Positions 1-8,486 of a DNA stretch of 52,802 bases are shown here, in pieces. Every line of letters starts with the position of its first letter. Position 1 is the first letter of the stretch. Under the pieces are notes generated by a model. That model worked only from the letters and a program-made list of their open reading frames with translations. It was not told the DNA's origin and did not search any database. The position numbers were made by a program, and so were the translations under genes. This stretch comes from Gammaproteobacteria bacterium (GTDB lineage Bacteria > Pseudomonadota > Gammaproteobacteria > Pseudomonadales > Pseudohongiellaceae): the NCBI GenBank assembly GCA_029244985.1, contig JAQWQD010000016.1, forward strand, positions 1 through 52,802, written 5' to 3'.

Positions 1-728
1 GCCAGGTTGTGGACTCGACGAAGTTTGCCTGCTGCGAGTGGACGACCCCGATGCCACAAGTCATGACGGTAAAAAAGAATAGTACCAGGTTTAAACTTTA
101 CAACTTCTTCTCGCTTGTAGAGTTGCTGTCTCAGTTCGTAAATTTTAGGATCGTTTTGTTCAAACCAATTCTCAACAGTTGTTCGGTCATTAAAGAAGGG
201 GTTACCCGCCTGACCTGGCATATTTACATAGGGTGGTTGATACACGGGGTCGTCTATTCCGCGACGCGGAACATACCCTGTCCCGCCACCAGTCTCATTA
301 AAATCATCATAATAAATGACTGCAGCGACGGCATCCGGTGCATCCCATTGCGGGTGCAATAGTGAGTTGTTGCCATAGTCCATGTGCATCCGCTGGTCAG
401 TATTAGCTTGAGCCTCATGATTATCGTCAGTCACGCCAATTTTGGGCCACAGATCCGCTTGAATCAGCCGAATATCTTTTGTGCCAAGCAATTTTTGAGC
501 CGCTATTATAAGGGGCTCACTCAGTACCAGGTCATCAAGGGGGTTTATAAAGGTTGGAAATTCGAACTTTCTTTCAGGACTTCCAAAGTCCAGATGATCG
601 GTGTCTATTTGGTCTATTGTAAAATTGACATTTAGCCACGTCAGCACTGGGTCAATGACTTTTGCGGGTAACTGGCAAACAACGGCGCCTTCTTCTTTCC
701 ATGTTTGGATTTGCGAATTTGATAGCAT
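1..728 (-). CDS. Phytanoyl-CoA dioxygenase (PhyH) family protein, 3' end cut by window
   Basis: An open frame of 242 codons starts at the ATG at 728-726 and runs off the left edge without a stop. The protein shows the Fe(II)/2-oxoglutarate oxygenase pattern of the PhyH family: a metal-binding HxD at His115-Asp117 (RMHMDYG) and a distal block at about 217-240 (ILFYRHDLWHRGRP, then GKLRR) supplying the second metal His and the basic residue that would hold 2-oxoglutarate. There is no signal peptide, so it is probably cytosolic. Such enzymes hydroxylate small molecules or acyl chains; the substrate cannot be read from sequence. It is the last visible gene of a minus-strand series and follows the tannase gene after 87 bases. 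The missing C-terminus is probably short. Family sure, substrate unknown. Confidence 0.85.
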   Translation of the reverse strand, partial: MLSNSQIQTWKEEGAVVCQLPAKVIDPVLTWLNVNFTIDQIDTDHLDFGSPERKFEFPTFINPLDDLVLSEPLIIAAQKLLGTKDIRLIQADLWPKIGVTDDNHEAQANTDQRMHMDYGNNSLLHPQWDAPDAVAAVIYYDDFNETGGGTGYVPRRGIDDPVYQPPYVNMPGQAGNPFFNDRTTVENWFEQNDPKIYELRQQLYKREEVVKFKPGTILFYRHDLWHRGRPLAAGKLRRVHNL

Positions 729-815
729 GGCTAGCCCGACTCAAAAAAATAATTAGACTTCAGAGTAATATTACTCTGATTTCTTTGATTCTTTGGTTTC
801 TAAGAGAGTAAGAAA

Positions 816-2420
816 TTAAGGGCCAGCAGGAGCTGAACAGTAAAAATTCTCCGCTTCATCCGTGTCGCCTATGCCAGTGTAAGTTGCCACTTCAGGATAA
901 ACACAAAGCGGCCTACTGCGAGTTACTTCGCCATTCTGAATTTTTGATGCCCGCATTGAGCCCGGTGCTATACCATTCTCCACCCAGTTCTCAATTGCAG
1001 ACAACGCATCGAATCTATCTGGTCCTGGACCCCCCGCGCAGTGCCCCATACCAGGCACCATAAATAGGCGGAAGAAATTTTGCGTACTTTTTAGTGCAGT
1101 CTCGTAGTTGGTTGCGCGCATGTCGTCAGCAATCACATCTACTACACTTTCGAAATAATTTATCGACGCAACGGGAGAAATGTCAGGATCACTCCAGCCA
1201 TGGTAAACAAGTAGTTTGGCGCCATTATCTCTTAAGGGACGAAGGTCTGGATTGTTTGAATCGACAGCGTTTCCTACTTTTTGCAGCGCGTAGTCCAAAT
1301 CTGTATCGTAATCGAAGTTGCGAAAATCCCATTCGGGATCATCGAAGACAAACCAGCGAAAGAAGCCTTCGCCTCCTAGCCAGTGCAAGGAGGTAAAAGG
1401 TTCGACTCCAGTTACCCAGCGACTCCAGCCACCCGGATCGGCTTCACCACCAGGGACTAACCCCGGATAGATTAGTTCGCCGGCAGAATTAGTTTTCCCT
1501 GACCAAATTTTTTCAACGGCCGTAACTTGTTGTGATGTCAGGCATGAGTTGTTGTTCACTCCAGCTGGACATTGAATTGATGCTGGTTCAAAGTTGCAGG
1601 CTAGAGGGTTTTGCAATATGCCGTCTTCAATTCCATCTAAGACATCACAGGCCGCATTCACAGCGTTACCAAAGGCTTGCATTTTTGCAGGGGGAATCCA
1701 TCCTTCTTGATTGTTATCGAGCATCGCTAGTGAATACCAAAGGTGGGCGCCAGTATAGAATCTTGTCCACTCGTTGGCAGGATTGCCAGCGACGATACCA
1801 TCGAAGTCCTCCGGGTAGCGTTGGGCTTCCATTAAGCCCATTTGTCCGCCTTTAGAGCAGCCAGTGTAGTAAGAATATGAAGGTGGATTGCTATAAAAGG
1901 CCTCAGTAATAGTCTTTGCATTGACCGTTGTCACATGTAAACCACGATGACCGAAGTCTTCGATTAAATCTTGTCTGCCGGATGCCCAAGAGGCATCAAA
2001 TAAACCACCATTTGCGTTATGCCCGGTATCGGTGCTAGCAGTGGCATAACCCCGATTTAAAGCGCCGCGCATTGCTGCGTAGCTGATGACGCCTGCCATG
2101 CCGCCGTTACCAACACCATTGTATTTTCCATTCCAATTATCAAGTGGTAGCCACACTTCAAAATTTACAGCGGGTAAAGTGACTCCCACTATGCGGCAGA
2201 AAGCCGGTGTTCCCATGGTGTTATTTGTTTTAGGAGGGGTAAAGCCATTTGCTTCAACTACCTCTGCAGAGGAAAGCGTAGTGTCGGGTAGCGCGATATT
2301 AGTCAGTAAGGGGCAAGACTGTCTGAGGCTTAATGATTGTTGAGCCTGAGCGGTCGGAATCAGTAGGCCAAAAAGCAGTAGACCTGCAAGAGGCGACAAT
2401 AAACCATGTGGAAGTTTCAT
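816..2420 (-). CDS. Secreted tannase/feruloyl esterase family hydrolase
   Basis: The 534-residue protein begins with a signal peptide (hydrophobic to about residue 24, then AQAQQ). It carries the tannase/feruloyl esterase serine motif GCSKGG (nucleophile Ser189). Near the C-terminus are the acid region HGWSDPDISP and a His in GMGHCAGGPGPD, completing a catalytic triad typical of PF07519. Cysteines beside the Ser (C188) and beside the His (GHC) match the disulfide that ties the triad together in this family. Members cleave ester bonds of aromatic acids such as gallate or ferulate, usually in the periplasm or outside the cell. The length is normal. Its start lies 10 bases after the DUF1295 gene, so the two are probably cotranscribed. 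Substrate is inferred only at class level. Confidence 0.9.
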   Translation of the reverse strand: MKLPHGLLSPLAGLLLFGLLIPTAQAQQSLSLRQSCPLLTNIALPDTTLSSAEVVEANGFTPPKTNNTMGTPAFCRIVGVTLPAVNFEVWLPLDNWNGKYNGVGNGGMAGVISYAAMRGALNRGYATASTDTGHNANGGLFDASWASGRQDLIEDFGHRGLHVTTVNAKTITEAFYSNPPSYSYYTGCSKGGQMGLMEAQRYPEDFDGIVAGNPANEWTRFYTGAHLWYSLAMLDNNQEGWIPPAKMQAFGNAVNAACDVLDGIEDGILQNPLACNFEPASIQCPAGVNNNSCLTSQQVTAVEKIWSGKTNSAGELIYPGLVPGGEADPGGWSRWVTGVEPFTSLHWLGGEGFFRWFVFDDPEWDFRNFDYDTDLDYALQKVGNAVDSNNPDLRPLRDNGAKLLVYHGWSDPDISPVASINYFESVVDVIADDMRATNYETALKSTQNFFRLFMVPGMGHCAGGPGPDRFDALSAIENWVENGIAPGSMRASKIQNGEVTRSRPLCVYPEVATYTGIGDTDEAENFYCSAPAGP

Positions 2421-2430
2421 AATATAATCC

Positions 2431-3306
2431 CTAAACTTGTTGATCGCTTCTTTTAGGTAATGGAACTAATACAGAAGTCGTTGCGAGATATTTTTGATAG
2501 ACTGGATCATCCCCCCATCGTTTTAGACCACCTTCTTCTAATAATCTTACACCGCTAATTTTGATTAACAGAAAAGTAACAAAAAATGGGGAAATAAGTG
2601 TGAGAAATTGCCAGCCAACTAAGGTTGGAAAGGCTATGACTGCAATACCTAGCCATAAAATAATTTCTCCAAAATAATTTGGATGACGGGAATAATTCCA
2701 TAAGCCAGTTGTTATGAAATTTTCTGAATTTTCTGGATCTTTCCGAAAACGAGTTTTCTGCCGGTCTGCTATGACTTCGATAGAAAATCCGGTTGTCCAC
2801 AATAATATGCCGAGAATAATCCATATTCCCAAGGGGCGCTGAGTCATTGAGGTAATCGCTGCCAGACCTGCTGCTGTAGTGATGAACACCCAGGCACCAC
2901 CCAGAGTCCAGGTTAATAGATAACGCCAGAAGCGAGTTTTCATTTCTGTGAAGCGTCGATCTTGTCCGGCCTTCTTGACGCGAATAAATAGGAAGCTACC
3001 CAGTCGTGCAGCCCAAATAAAGATAAGCACACAGATAATTAACCCTCTCAGGTCTAAATTAGGATGCAGCACTGCCGCCACTGTAACGCTAGCGATATAG
3101 GATATCGATCCAGTTAAATCAAAGTAGTGTTCTGTTTGATAGATAAAGCCGGGAATGAAAACCAGCCAATGCAAGACAAAACCAATACTGGCACAGATAG
3201 CAAACAGAGGAACGCGAGGAACGTAGACGCTACCTTGACTTCCAGCGACTGCAAGGCCGCCGCTGATAAAAAGTACTACAACAATGGCTATTATTGATTT
3301 CAGCAA
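2431..3306 (-). CDS. DUF1295 family membrane protein (steroid 5-alpha-reductase-like fold)
   Basis: A 291-residue integral membrane protein with about seven hydrophobic segments. The C-terminal part carries the signature GLWNYSRHPNYFGEIILW (about 203-220), which marks the DUF1295 / isoprenylcysteine methyltransferase / steroid reductase-like superfamily. Related proteins bind NADPH or S-adenosylmethionine near this motif and act on lipids, but the reaction of bacterial DUF1295 members is not settled. It sits 59 bases after the GH43-like gene and 10 bases before the tannase gene on the same strand. Start ATG at 3306; no strong ribosome site is evident. Confidence 0.85.
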   Translation of the reverse strand: MLKSIIAIVVVLFISGGLAVAGSQGSVYVPRVPLFAICASIGFVLHWLVFIPGFIYQTEHYFDLTGSISYIASVTVAAVLHPNLDLRGLIICVLIFIWAARLGSFLFIRVKKAGQDRRFTEMKTRFWRYLLTWTLGGAWVFITTAAGLAAITSMTQRPLGIWIILGILLWTTGFSIEVIADRQKTRFRKDPENSENFITTGLWNYSRHPNYFGEIILWLGIAVIAFPTLVGWQFLTLISPFFVTFLLIKISGVRLLEEGGLKRWGDDPVYQKYLATTSVLVPLPKRSDQQV

Positions 3307-3365
3307 TGATTTATACCTTTAATTGTCTTTTAGTAATTCATTGGTAAGTCAAAAACTCACCGATT

Positions 3366-4439
3366 TTAGAAATCTACTCTTGCCAGGGCTATACCGCTTT
3401 CGCCGGCGACTGCATAAAGTAAATAGACCAAACCGTCTTCAACATACAGAGCAGGATCACGAAGCTGATTTACTTGTCCATACGCTGTGCTTCGCACTGA
3501 CGGTTCAATTGGTGCGTTTGAGCCTTCCCATTCGAACTCTGGTTTTAATAGCACTACTTCAGTAGATTCTTCCCAGTCCATCCAGTCTGAAGTCAGTTCT
3601 ATAGTGCTTAACATAATGCTTTCTGGTGCGTCTCCAACACGAGTCCAGAACACATAAAGATAATCTCCTCTGACGATGACTGCCGAATGGCGCATATTGG
3701 ATACAAATAAGAGGGGTCCTTCCTCGAAATTAGTAAAGCCATCTTCAGATCGATAGAACTGACCAGGCATGGCGAGTGCGTAGGTTATACCGTCATGCTC
3801 AAAAGCCCTCATGTAAGTTCGGCCAAGATTTTCTTCACGGGCAAAAAAATCGATACCATCTTTTGATGTAGCGACCCGAGAATGTTGGAAAGCTGGTCCT
3901 TCTAGCCCATGGTAGTACATGATGATTACTTGATTTTCATCATCTACATGGACATCCGGTGATGCAATATGGGGGAGGGTAAATTCAAGGGCTAGATCGT
4001 GCGAAACAGGAGAGCCTAATCCGGAAACTCCGCTTCGGGCAGCTGTAAGTTCAGCTAGTAGTTCGTCAGAAATTGGAGGTGGTGTAGGCGCAAAGTAAGA
4101 GTGTTCGATTTTGAGGCTACCAGGCGAATGAATTTGCCAAGGACCAGTGAGTTCATCAGCATAGGCTAGCCGAATATAGAGACCTTTGTGGTCGGCGAAG
4201 TAGAGATAGTATTTCCCAAGAGGGTTTTCGACCCACTCAGGTACCCGAATTAGGGATGGCCCCTGTATATTAACACCCGTACTTGGATGAATATCTGGCC
4301 CAATAATGGGCTTATCAGCGAGGCGTGTGATTTTTACTGAGCTTAAGTCCGGTTGCTGGCCATGAGTCAAATTTGCAGCACACATACCTATGAGTAAAAG
4401 GCTGAATAGTTTTTGTATCTGAAATAACTTGCCAAACAT
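3366..4439 (-). CDS. Secreted GH43-like five-bladed propeller protein
   Basis: A 357-residue protein with an N-terminal signal peptide (hydrophobic stretch about 11-24, then NLTHGQQ). The body repeats beta-strand blades such as GKYYLYFADHKG, GLYIRLAYADELTGPW, HIASPDVHVD and DYLYVFWTRVGD. These are typical of the GH43/GH32/GH130-like five-bladed propeller superfamily, where YLYFADH and SPDV blocks bear active-site acids. It likely acts on a glycan or glycoside outside the cytoplasm, but catalytic acids cannot be assigned with certainty and some such proteins only bind. The gene lies in a minus-strand series between the dienoyl-CoA isomerase and DUF1295 genes. Confidence 0.65.
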   Translation of the reverse strand: MFGKLFQIQKLFSLLLIGMCAANLTHGQQPDLSSVKITRLADKPIIGPDIHPSTGVNIQGPSLIRVPEWVENPLGKYYLYFADHKGLYIRLAYADELTGPWQIHSPGSLKIEHSYFAPTPPPISDELLAELTAARSGVSGLGSPVSHDLALEFTLPHIASPDVHVDDENQVIIMYYHGLEGPAFQHSRVATSKDGIDFFAREENLGRTYMRAFEHDGITYALAMPGQFYRSEDGFTNFEEGPLLFVSNMRHSAVIVRGDYLYVFWTRVGDAPESIMLSTIELTSDWMDWEESTEVVLLKPEFEWEGSNAPIEPSVRSTAYGQVNQLRDPALYVEDGLVYLLYAVAGESGIALARVDF

Positions 4440-4559
4440 AATGGTTCTCTATTTCTCGTTGTTATGGGGTTAAGAGTAAGAGGGGAGGCCGCAAATGTCT
4501 ATATGTGCTGTGCCAGCATTAGCGGAATCTTTTCTAGATTTATTATTGATCAGCTCGTA

Positions 4560-5432
4560 TTACTGATCAGTTAAGCCGCCACTCATTTTTTTTCTAGCGA
4601 CTGGAAGATCTACGAAGTCTGCTTTGCGTTTCTCGCCAGCCGCTGTAATAGCTTCTTTTATTTCACTTTGCTGCAACATGCTGGCGTTCCAAATGCCAAT
4701 ATAATCTAAAGTGTCAGCGGTACTGTGATCACGTGCGTAGTTGATTATGCGTTTACTTCCATAGACTGCGAGTGGTGCTTTGCTAGCTATTGCTGCCGCG
4801 ATTTTCATGACTTCTTGGAGCATCGTCGCATGGTCAGAATACACTTCATTTACGATGCCTAGGGACTTAGCTTCTGCTGCTTCCATTCTTCGCCCTGTAT
4901 AGGCCAATTCCTTTACGATTCCTTCAGGCAATAGCTTGGTAATGCGCGGAAACGTTCCTACATCAGCCGTCATACCAATATTGATTTCGAAGATGGTAAG
5001 GAATCCGTCACTGGTCATGTAGCGCATATCACAAGAAGTTATTAGGTCAACACCGCCTCCGATGGCACCACCTTGAATTGCCGCTAGCACCGGGACCTTG
5101 CATTCATCTATGCACGAAAAAGTCCGCTGTAAATATTTAACGGTGTCATAGAATTTTGCACCCTGCTGTCGGTTAAGTTTTTCTATCGTTTCAGCATCTG
5201 TCCCTTGCTCTTTTGAACTGCCTAAAATTGAGGTATCTATTCCAGATGTAAAATGAGGACCGGTTGAAGAAATCACAATGACGCGTGCCAGGGCCCCGGC
5301 CTCGATCTGTTTTACAATTCTAGGAAGATCATCCCAAAATTCTGGAATCATGCTGTTTCGCTTTTCCGGGCGGTTTAGAATTATATGAGCAATATTATTT
5401 TCTATGTTTACTTCAAAACAGCTGGACTGCAC
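4560..5432 (-). CDS. Crotonase: delta3,5-delta2,4-dienoyl-CoA isomerase (ECH1-like)
   Basis: Start chosen as GTG at 5432-5430 because AAGGAG at 5444-5439 lies 6 bases upstream. This gives 290 residues and avoids overlap with the upstream gene; longer readings lack a ribosome site. The protein is a crotonase with the oxyanion-hole regions HFTSGID and IQGGAIGGGVD. Three acidic residues, Asp129, Glu149 and Asp157, match the spacing (20 and 8 residues) of the catalytic Asp/Glu/Asp of mammalian ECH1. ECH1 shifts double bonds of dienoyl-CoA during oxidation of unsaturated fatty acids. A general enoyl-CoA hydratase lacks this acid pattern, so the isomerase call is preferred. It probably works in the cytosol. 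Confidence 0.85.
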   Translation of the reverse strand: MQSSCFEVNIENNIAHIILNRPEKRNSMIPEFWDDLPRIVKQIEAGALARVIVISSTGPHFTSGIDTSILGSSKEQGTDAETIEKLNRQQGAKFYDTVKYLQRTFSCIDECKVPVLAAIQGGAIGGGVDLITSCDMRYMTSDGFLTIFEINIGMTADVGTFPRITKLLPEGIVKELAYTGRRMEAAEAKSLGIVNEVYSDHATMLQEVMKIAAAIASKAPLAVYGSKRIINYARDHSTADTLDYIGIWNASMLQQSEIKEAITAAGEKRKADFVDLPVARKKMSGGLTDQ

Positions 5433-5460
5433 TTCTGTCTCCTTACCTAAGAAAAGGGAA

Positions 5461-6093
5461 TTAATTGCGCCTACAATGAAAGTGTACAGCTTCTCGGCCA
5501 CTTGTAACATTTTCAACGACAGCTCCCCAAGTAATTGCCCCTGAGCTAGCCATGCGCCTGCGGCGATCTTCCATATAGCTTGAAAACCTCACGAGACTTG
5601 GGCCTTGTAACACCGCTTCAATATCCATTAAAACGATTTGATAATATTTTGCTATAAAATCTTTAGTGAATTGCGCTCTTCTTTTATAGGCATTCAAGGC
5701 TTCTTCGATCCGCGAATCATCCTCTAGTTCTGAGCGATTCCAGGCATTGCACATGGCTCGAACGTTCGCCATTTCGCTGTTGTTGATGAAGCTACGAGCG
5801 TTTGAGATTATGATAAGAATATCTTCCAGTTGGGCGTCTGAAGCTGCAAGCCTTGTTTTAGTTATTTCGGGATCGTTGCTAATCTCTTGCATTAATTTAT
5901 TAACTACGGCGCGATCAATTTCTTCTATCGCGATAGTAGGTGCAAGCACATTGAGTTCTCGAGGTTGTTCCCGTTCGCTTTCTGATGTGTTCAGGTTGCG
6001 AATCTCTTGCAGGCGCTGATCAGGATCAAGAGCGCCATCTACTAATGATTGTAGTTCTTGTTGCGCGAAAGAGTGGACACTAAAGCTTAGCAA
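5461..6093 (-). CDS. Exported protein of unknown function; start codon unclear
   Basis: I do not recognise the family. The mature part is mostly helical and charged, with predicted helices at about 60-160 and an RRRRMASSG tract near the end. The given start is a TTG that yields only a stub of a signal peptide (LSFSVHSFAQQ). The same frame is open upstream to 6171 and encodes a convincing signal-peptide n- and h-region (KFNVTLAKLLSLVVCLL), but contains no ATG, GTG or TTG there. The only near-start codon is ATT at 6150-6148, overlapping the stop of the M20 gene (TAA at 6148-6146). The gene therefore appears translationally coupled to the M20 gene, or its start has been altered. It ends 28 bases before the isomerase start. 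Confidence 0.6.
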   Translation of the reverse strand: MLSFSVHSFAQQELQSLVDGALDPDQRLQEIRNLNTSESEREQPRELNVLAPTIAIEEIDRAVVNKLMQEISNDPEITKTRLAASDAQLEDILIIISNARSFINNSEMANVRAMCNAWNRSELEDDSRIEEALNAYKRRAQFTKDFIAKYYQIVLMDIEAVLQGPSLVRFSSYMEDRRRRMASSGAITWGAVVENVTSGREAVHFHCRRN

Positions 6094-6145
6094 GCATACT
6101 ACTAAGCTTAAGAGCTTCGCTAATGTGACGTTGAACTTATGGTTA

Positions 6146-7744
6146 TTAATTTCGACGAATCTCTGTGGCTTCTAATTGAGGATAATCGATACCCAACTGT
6201 TCAAGATAAGTATCATAACGGGATGGGTCATAATATAAATCTTGTAACAAAGGTCGAAATTCCGCCATTATATCTTCGTTCTTTTCAATCGCAGGTGGAT
6301 CTTCAGGACCGATAAAAGGTTGATATTCTTCATCAGCAGTTTGTACATCGTCAAAATAAGAATGGGCTTCATCGACAAGGGTATCTGATTGCACTAAATC
6401 GAGCATCGTAGTCGCGATTACTTTGGCGCCGGCCACTGCTCCTTTGTGGGCGATTGGCGTTGCCATTGCCATGGCACTTGACCAATGGTGTCCTTGAAGT
6501 CCACTCACGTTAGATGGGTAGCGCAAGGTGACAGTTGGCACATTCCATGCCACATCACCGATATCATCGGAACCTCCAGATATCGGTTCTTCCAAATCTG
6601 GGGTAATTCCGGAAAGTTCTGTTGCTAGTCCTTGTGGATCCTCTGATCCCATCAGTGTTTGTAGTGCTTTCGCGAATTGCTGATCATCTTCTGACCATTG
6701 TGGCAAACCTACATTCTGGATATTTTGATCCATCGCCAACGCGATTGGACGATTAAAATGTCTTGGGTAGGCGGCACCTACTATACGCCGTGTTACTGAA
6801 GTGTCTGACATAAGCGCGGCACCTTCGGCGATCTGTTGTAGTGTTGCAAAATTTTGGAGAATTCCGTCAGCTGTGACTTCTCGAATAAAATACCAGACGC
6901 TGGCGGAAGAAGGCACTACGTTGGGCTGGTCTCCACCATTGCTAATCACATAATGGGAACGTTGCAAGGGATGTAAATGCTCGCGACGAAAATTCCAGGC
7001 GATATTCATTAATTCGACGGCGTCTAAAGCACTGCGCCCTTCCCAAGGGTCGCCTGCGCCATGTGCTGCTTCGCCATCAAATAAATACTCAACTGAAACG
7101 AGCCCCGTTCCTCGAGCGCGGCCCCAGCTTACTCCTAAATTTCTGCCAACATGAGTAAAGAGTACGGCATCAACATCCTCGAAGAGACCATCGCGAGCGT
7201 ACCAGGCTTTCGTCCCGAGAAGTTCTTCTGCAATCCCGGGCCACAATACAATTGTTCCAGGTAGATTTTCCCGTTCCATTATTTCTTTAACAGCTAATGC
7301 GGCAACAATATTCACCGCTTGACCAGAGTTATGCCCTTCGCCATGTCCTGGTGCACCTTCAATCATGGGTTGGCGGTAGGCCACACCTGGCATTTGCGAG
7401 GCGCGTGGGATGCCGTCAACGTCAGACCCTAAAGCGATTACGGGTTCGCCGCTACCCCAGCTGGCCCACCAGGCGGAGGGAATGCCTGCGATTCCAAGTT
7501 CTACATCGAAACCATTATCCTGAAGCAGCTCTGTAAGATAGCGCTGGGTTTCGAATTCTTGAAAACCTAATTCTGAAAATGAAAACAGACTATCGATTAT
7601 TTCTTGCGTAAGTTTCTGCATTGAATCTACGGACGCGATGGCTTCCGCTTTAAGACCATCGAATCCAGAATTCTGAGCCTGGAGCGGTCCTATGCTTAAA
7701 GGTAATAGAATTAGCAGGATAGCAAGAGATTTTTGAATATTCAT
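6146..7744 (-). CDS. Secreted M20-family amidohydrolase (AbgB/peptidase M20D-like)
   Basis: A 532-residue zinc-peptidase-superfamily enzyme with a signal peptide (residues 1-23, ending LQAQN). The core resembles p-aminobenzoyl-glutamate hydrolase subunit B and other M20D amidohydrolases: ELGFQEFET (about 58-66), GSDVDGIP (106-113), GHGEGHNSG (133-141), GIAEELLG and the late GGSDDIGDVAW block with its metal ligands. The usual Cys of the GHxCGH metal motif is Glu here (Glu136). Such enzymes cleave amide bonds of N-acyl or N-aroyl amino acids. Export suggests scavenging of extracytoplasmic amides. It is the first gene of the minus-strand series reaching to the left edge; the 200 bases upstream, facing a divergent DUF1761 gene, should hold the promoter. 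Confidence 0.85.
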   Translation of the reverse strand: MNIQKSLAILLILLPLSIGPLQAQNSGFDGLKAEAIASVDSMQKLTQEIIDSLFSFSELGFQEFETQRYLTELLQDNGFDVELGIAGIPSAWWASWGSGEPVIALGSDVDGIPRASQMPGVAYRQPMIEGAPGHGEGHNSGQAVNIVAALAVKEIMERENLPGTIVLWPGIAEELLGTKAWYARDGLFEDVDAVLFTHVGRNLGVSWGRARGTGLVSVEYLFDGEAAHGAGDPWEGRSALDAVELMNIAWNFRREHLHPLQRSHYVISNGGDQPNVVPSSASVWYFIREVTADGILQNFATLQQIAEGAALMSDTSVTRRIVGAAYPRHFNRPIALAMDQNIQNVGLPQWSEDDQQFAKALQTLMGSEDPQGLATELSGITPDLEEPISGGSDDIGDVAWNVPTVTLRYPSNVSGLQGHHWSSAMAMATPIAHKGAVAGAKVIATTMLDLVQSDTLVDEAHSYFDDVQTADEEYQPFIGPEDPPAIEKNEDIMAEFRPLLQDLYYDPSRYDTYLEQLGIDYPQLEATEIRRN

Positions 7745-7945
7745 GGGCCCCTCTTAATGTTGACTAACATCGATCAAAGTCTGTTAAGGGAACTAGAGTA
7801 CGCTGTTTTGCGAGTCTGTTCCAGGCAGCATAAAAACTCTTTAAGGTTGAAGTTTGGTAAAGGTGGCTGAACTAAATATGAAATAGTTAAGAGATTAAAA
7901 CAGAGGCCGCTCTACTATTTAAGCAAAACTATTCGGGAGAGTTCA

Positions 7946-8332
7946 ATGGACGCTTTGTTCACAAATGTCAATTGGTTGGCTGTGGGAAGCAGTACTATTG
8001 CCTGTTTTATGTTAAATGCGCTTTGGTACTCGCGAAAAATGTTTGGCGTTAAGTGGGCCCAAGGTGTTGGTATCGATATTGATGTAAATGTCGGTCAGTC
8101 AGTACCCGCCTTAGTTACTCAGTTTTTAGGTACTTTGTTGTTTGCCTGGGTGGTAGCTTTGGCAGTAGCAAACAATTCTCTCGCTTCGGTAGTTTTAATT
8201 AGTATTACATTTTTCTTTTTACTGGTGGCTGCGAATCTATTAGCTGAACACACAGTTTATGCGTCTGTAGTTGAAGGAGCATTTGTATTAACAATGGCGG
8301 TCATAATGGTCGCCTTTAATTTTTTCTTGTAA
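7946..8332 (+). CDS. DUF1761 family small membrane protein
   Basis: A 128-residue protein with four hydrophobic segments. The opening NWLAVGSSTIACFMLNALWYSRKMFG is characteristic of DUF1761, a small inner-membrane family of unknown function. A good ribosome site (GGGAGAG) stands a few bases before the ATG. It is a single-gene unit, divergent from the M20 gene and convergent with the TIGR01777 gene. No function can be proposed. Confidence 0.85.
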   Translation: MDALFTNVNWLAVGSSTIACFMLNALWYSRKMFGVKWAQGVGIDIDVNVGQSVPALVTQFLGTLLFAWVVALAVANNSLASVVLISITFFFLLVAANLLAEHTVYASVVEGAFVLTMAVIMVAFNFFL

Positions 8333-8486
8333 AACTAAATAGCTGCTGAAGGCCGGCAATAGCTAACCCTTTTAGCATCAAAAAAAGCAGATGTTATTCA
8401 AGGTGTGATTTTTTGATGACCAGACAAATCGGAATGTTGCGCTATTGCTTTAAATAGATTGTGCTTGCAAGAATTAGCACTGATTT

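Noticed and set aside
9..635. Two plus-strand open frames (9-362 and 384-635)
   Set aside because: They lie opposite the clear PhyH-family gene on the minus strand and show no family features or ribosome sites.
4542..4569. TGATCAG/CTGATCA hairpin at the isomerase stop as a terminator
   Set aside because: The stem is AT-rich, includes the stop codon and is not followed by a T-run on the minus strand.
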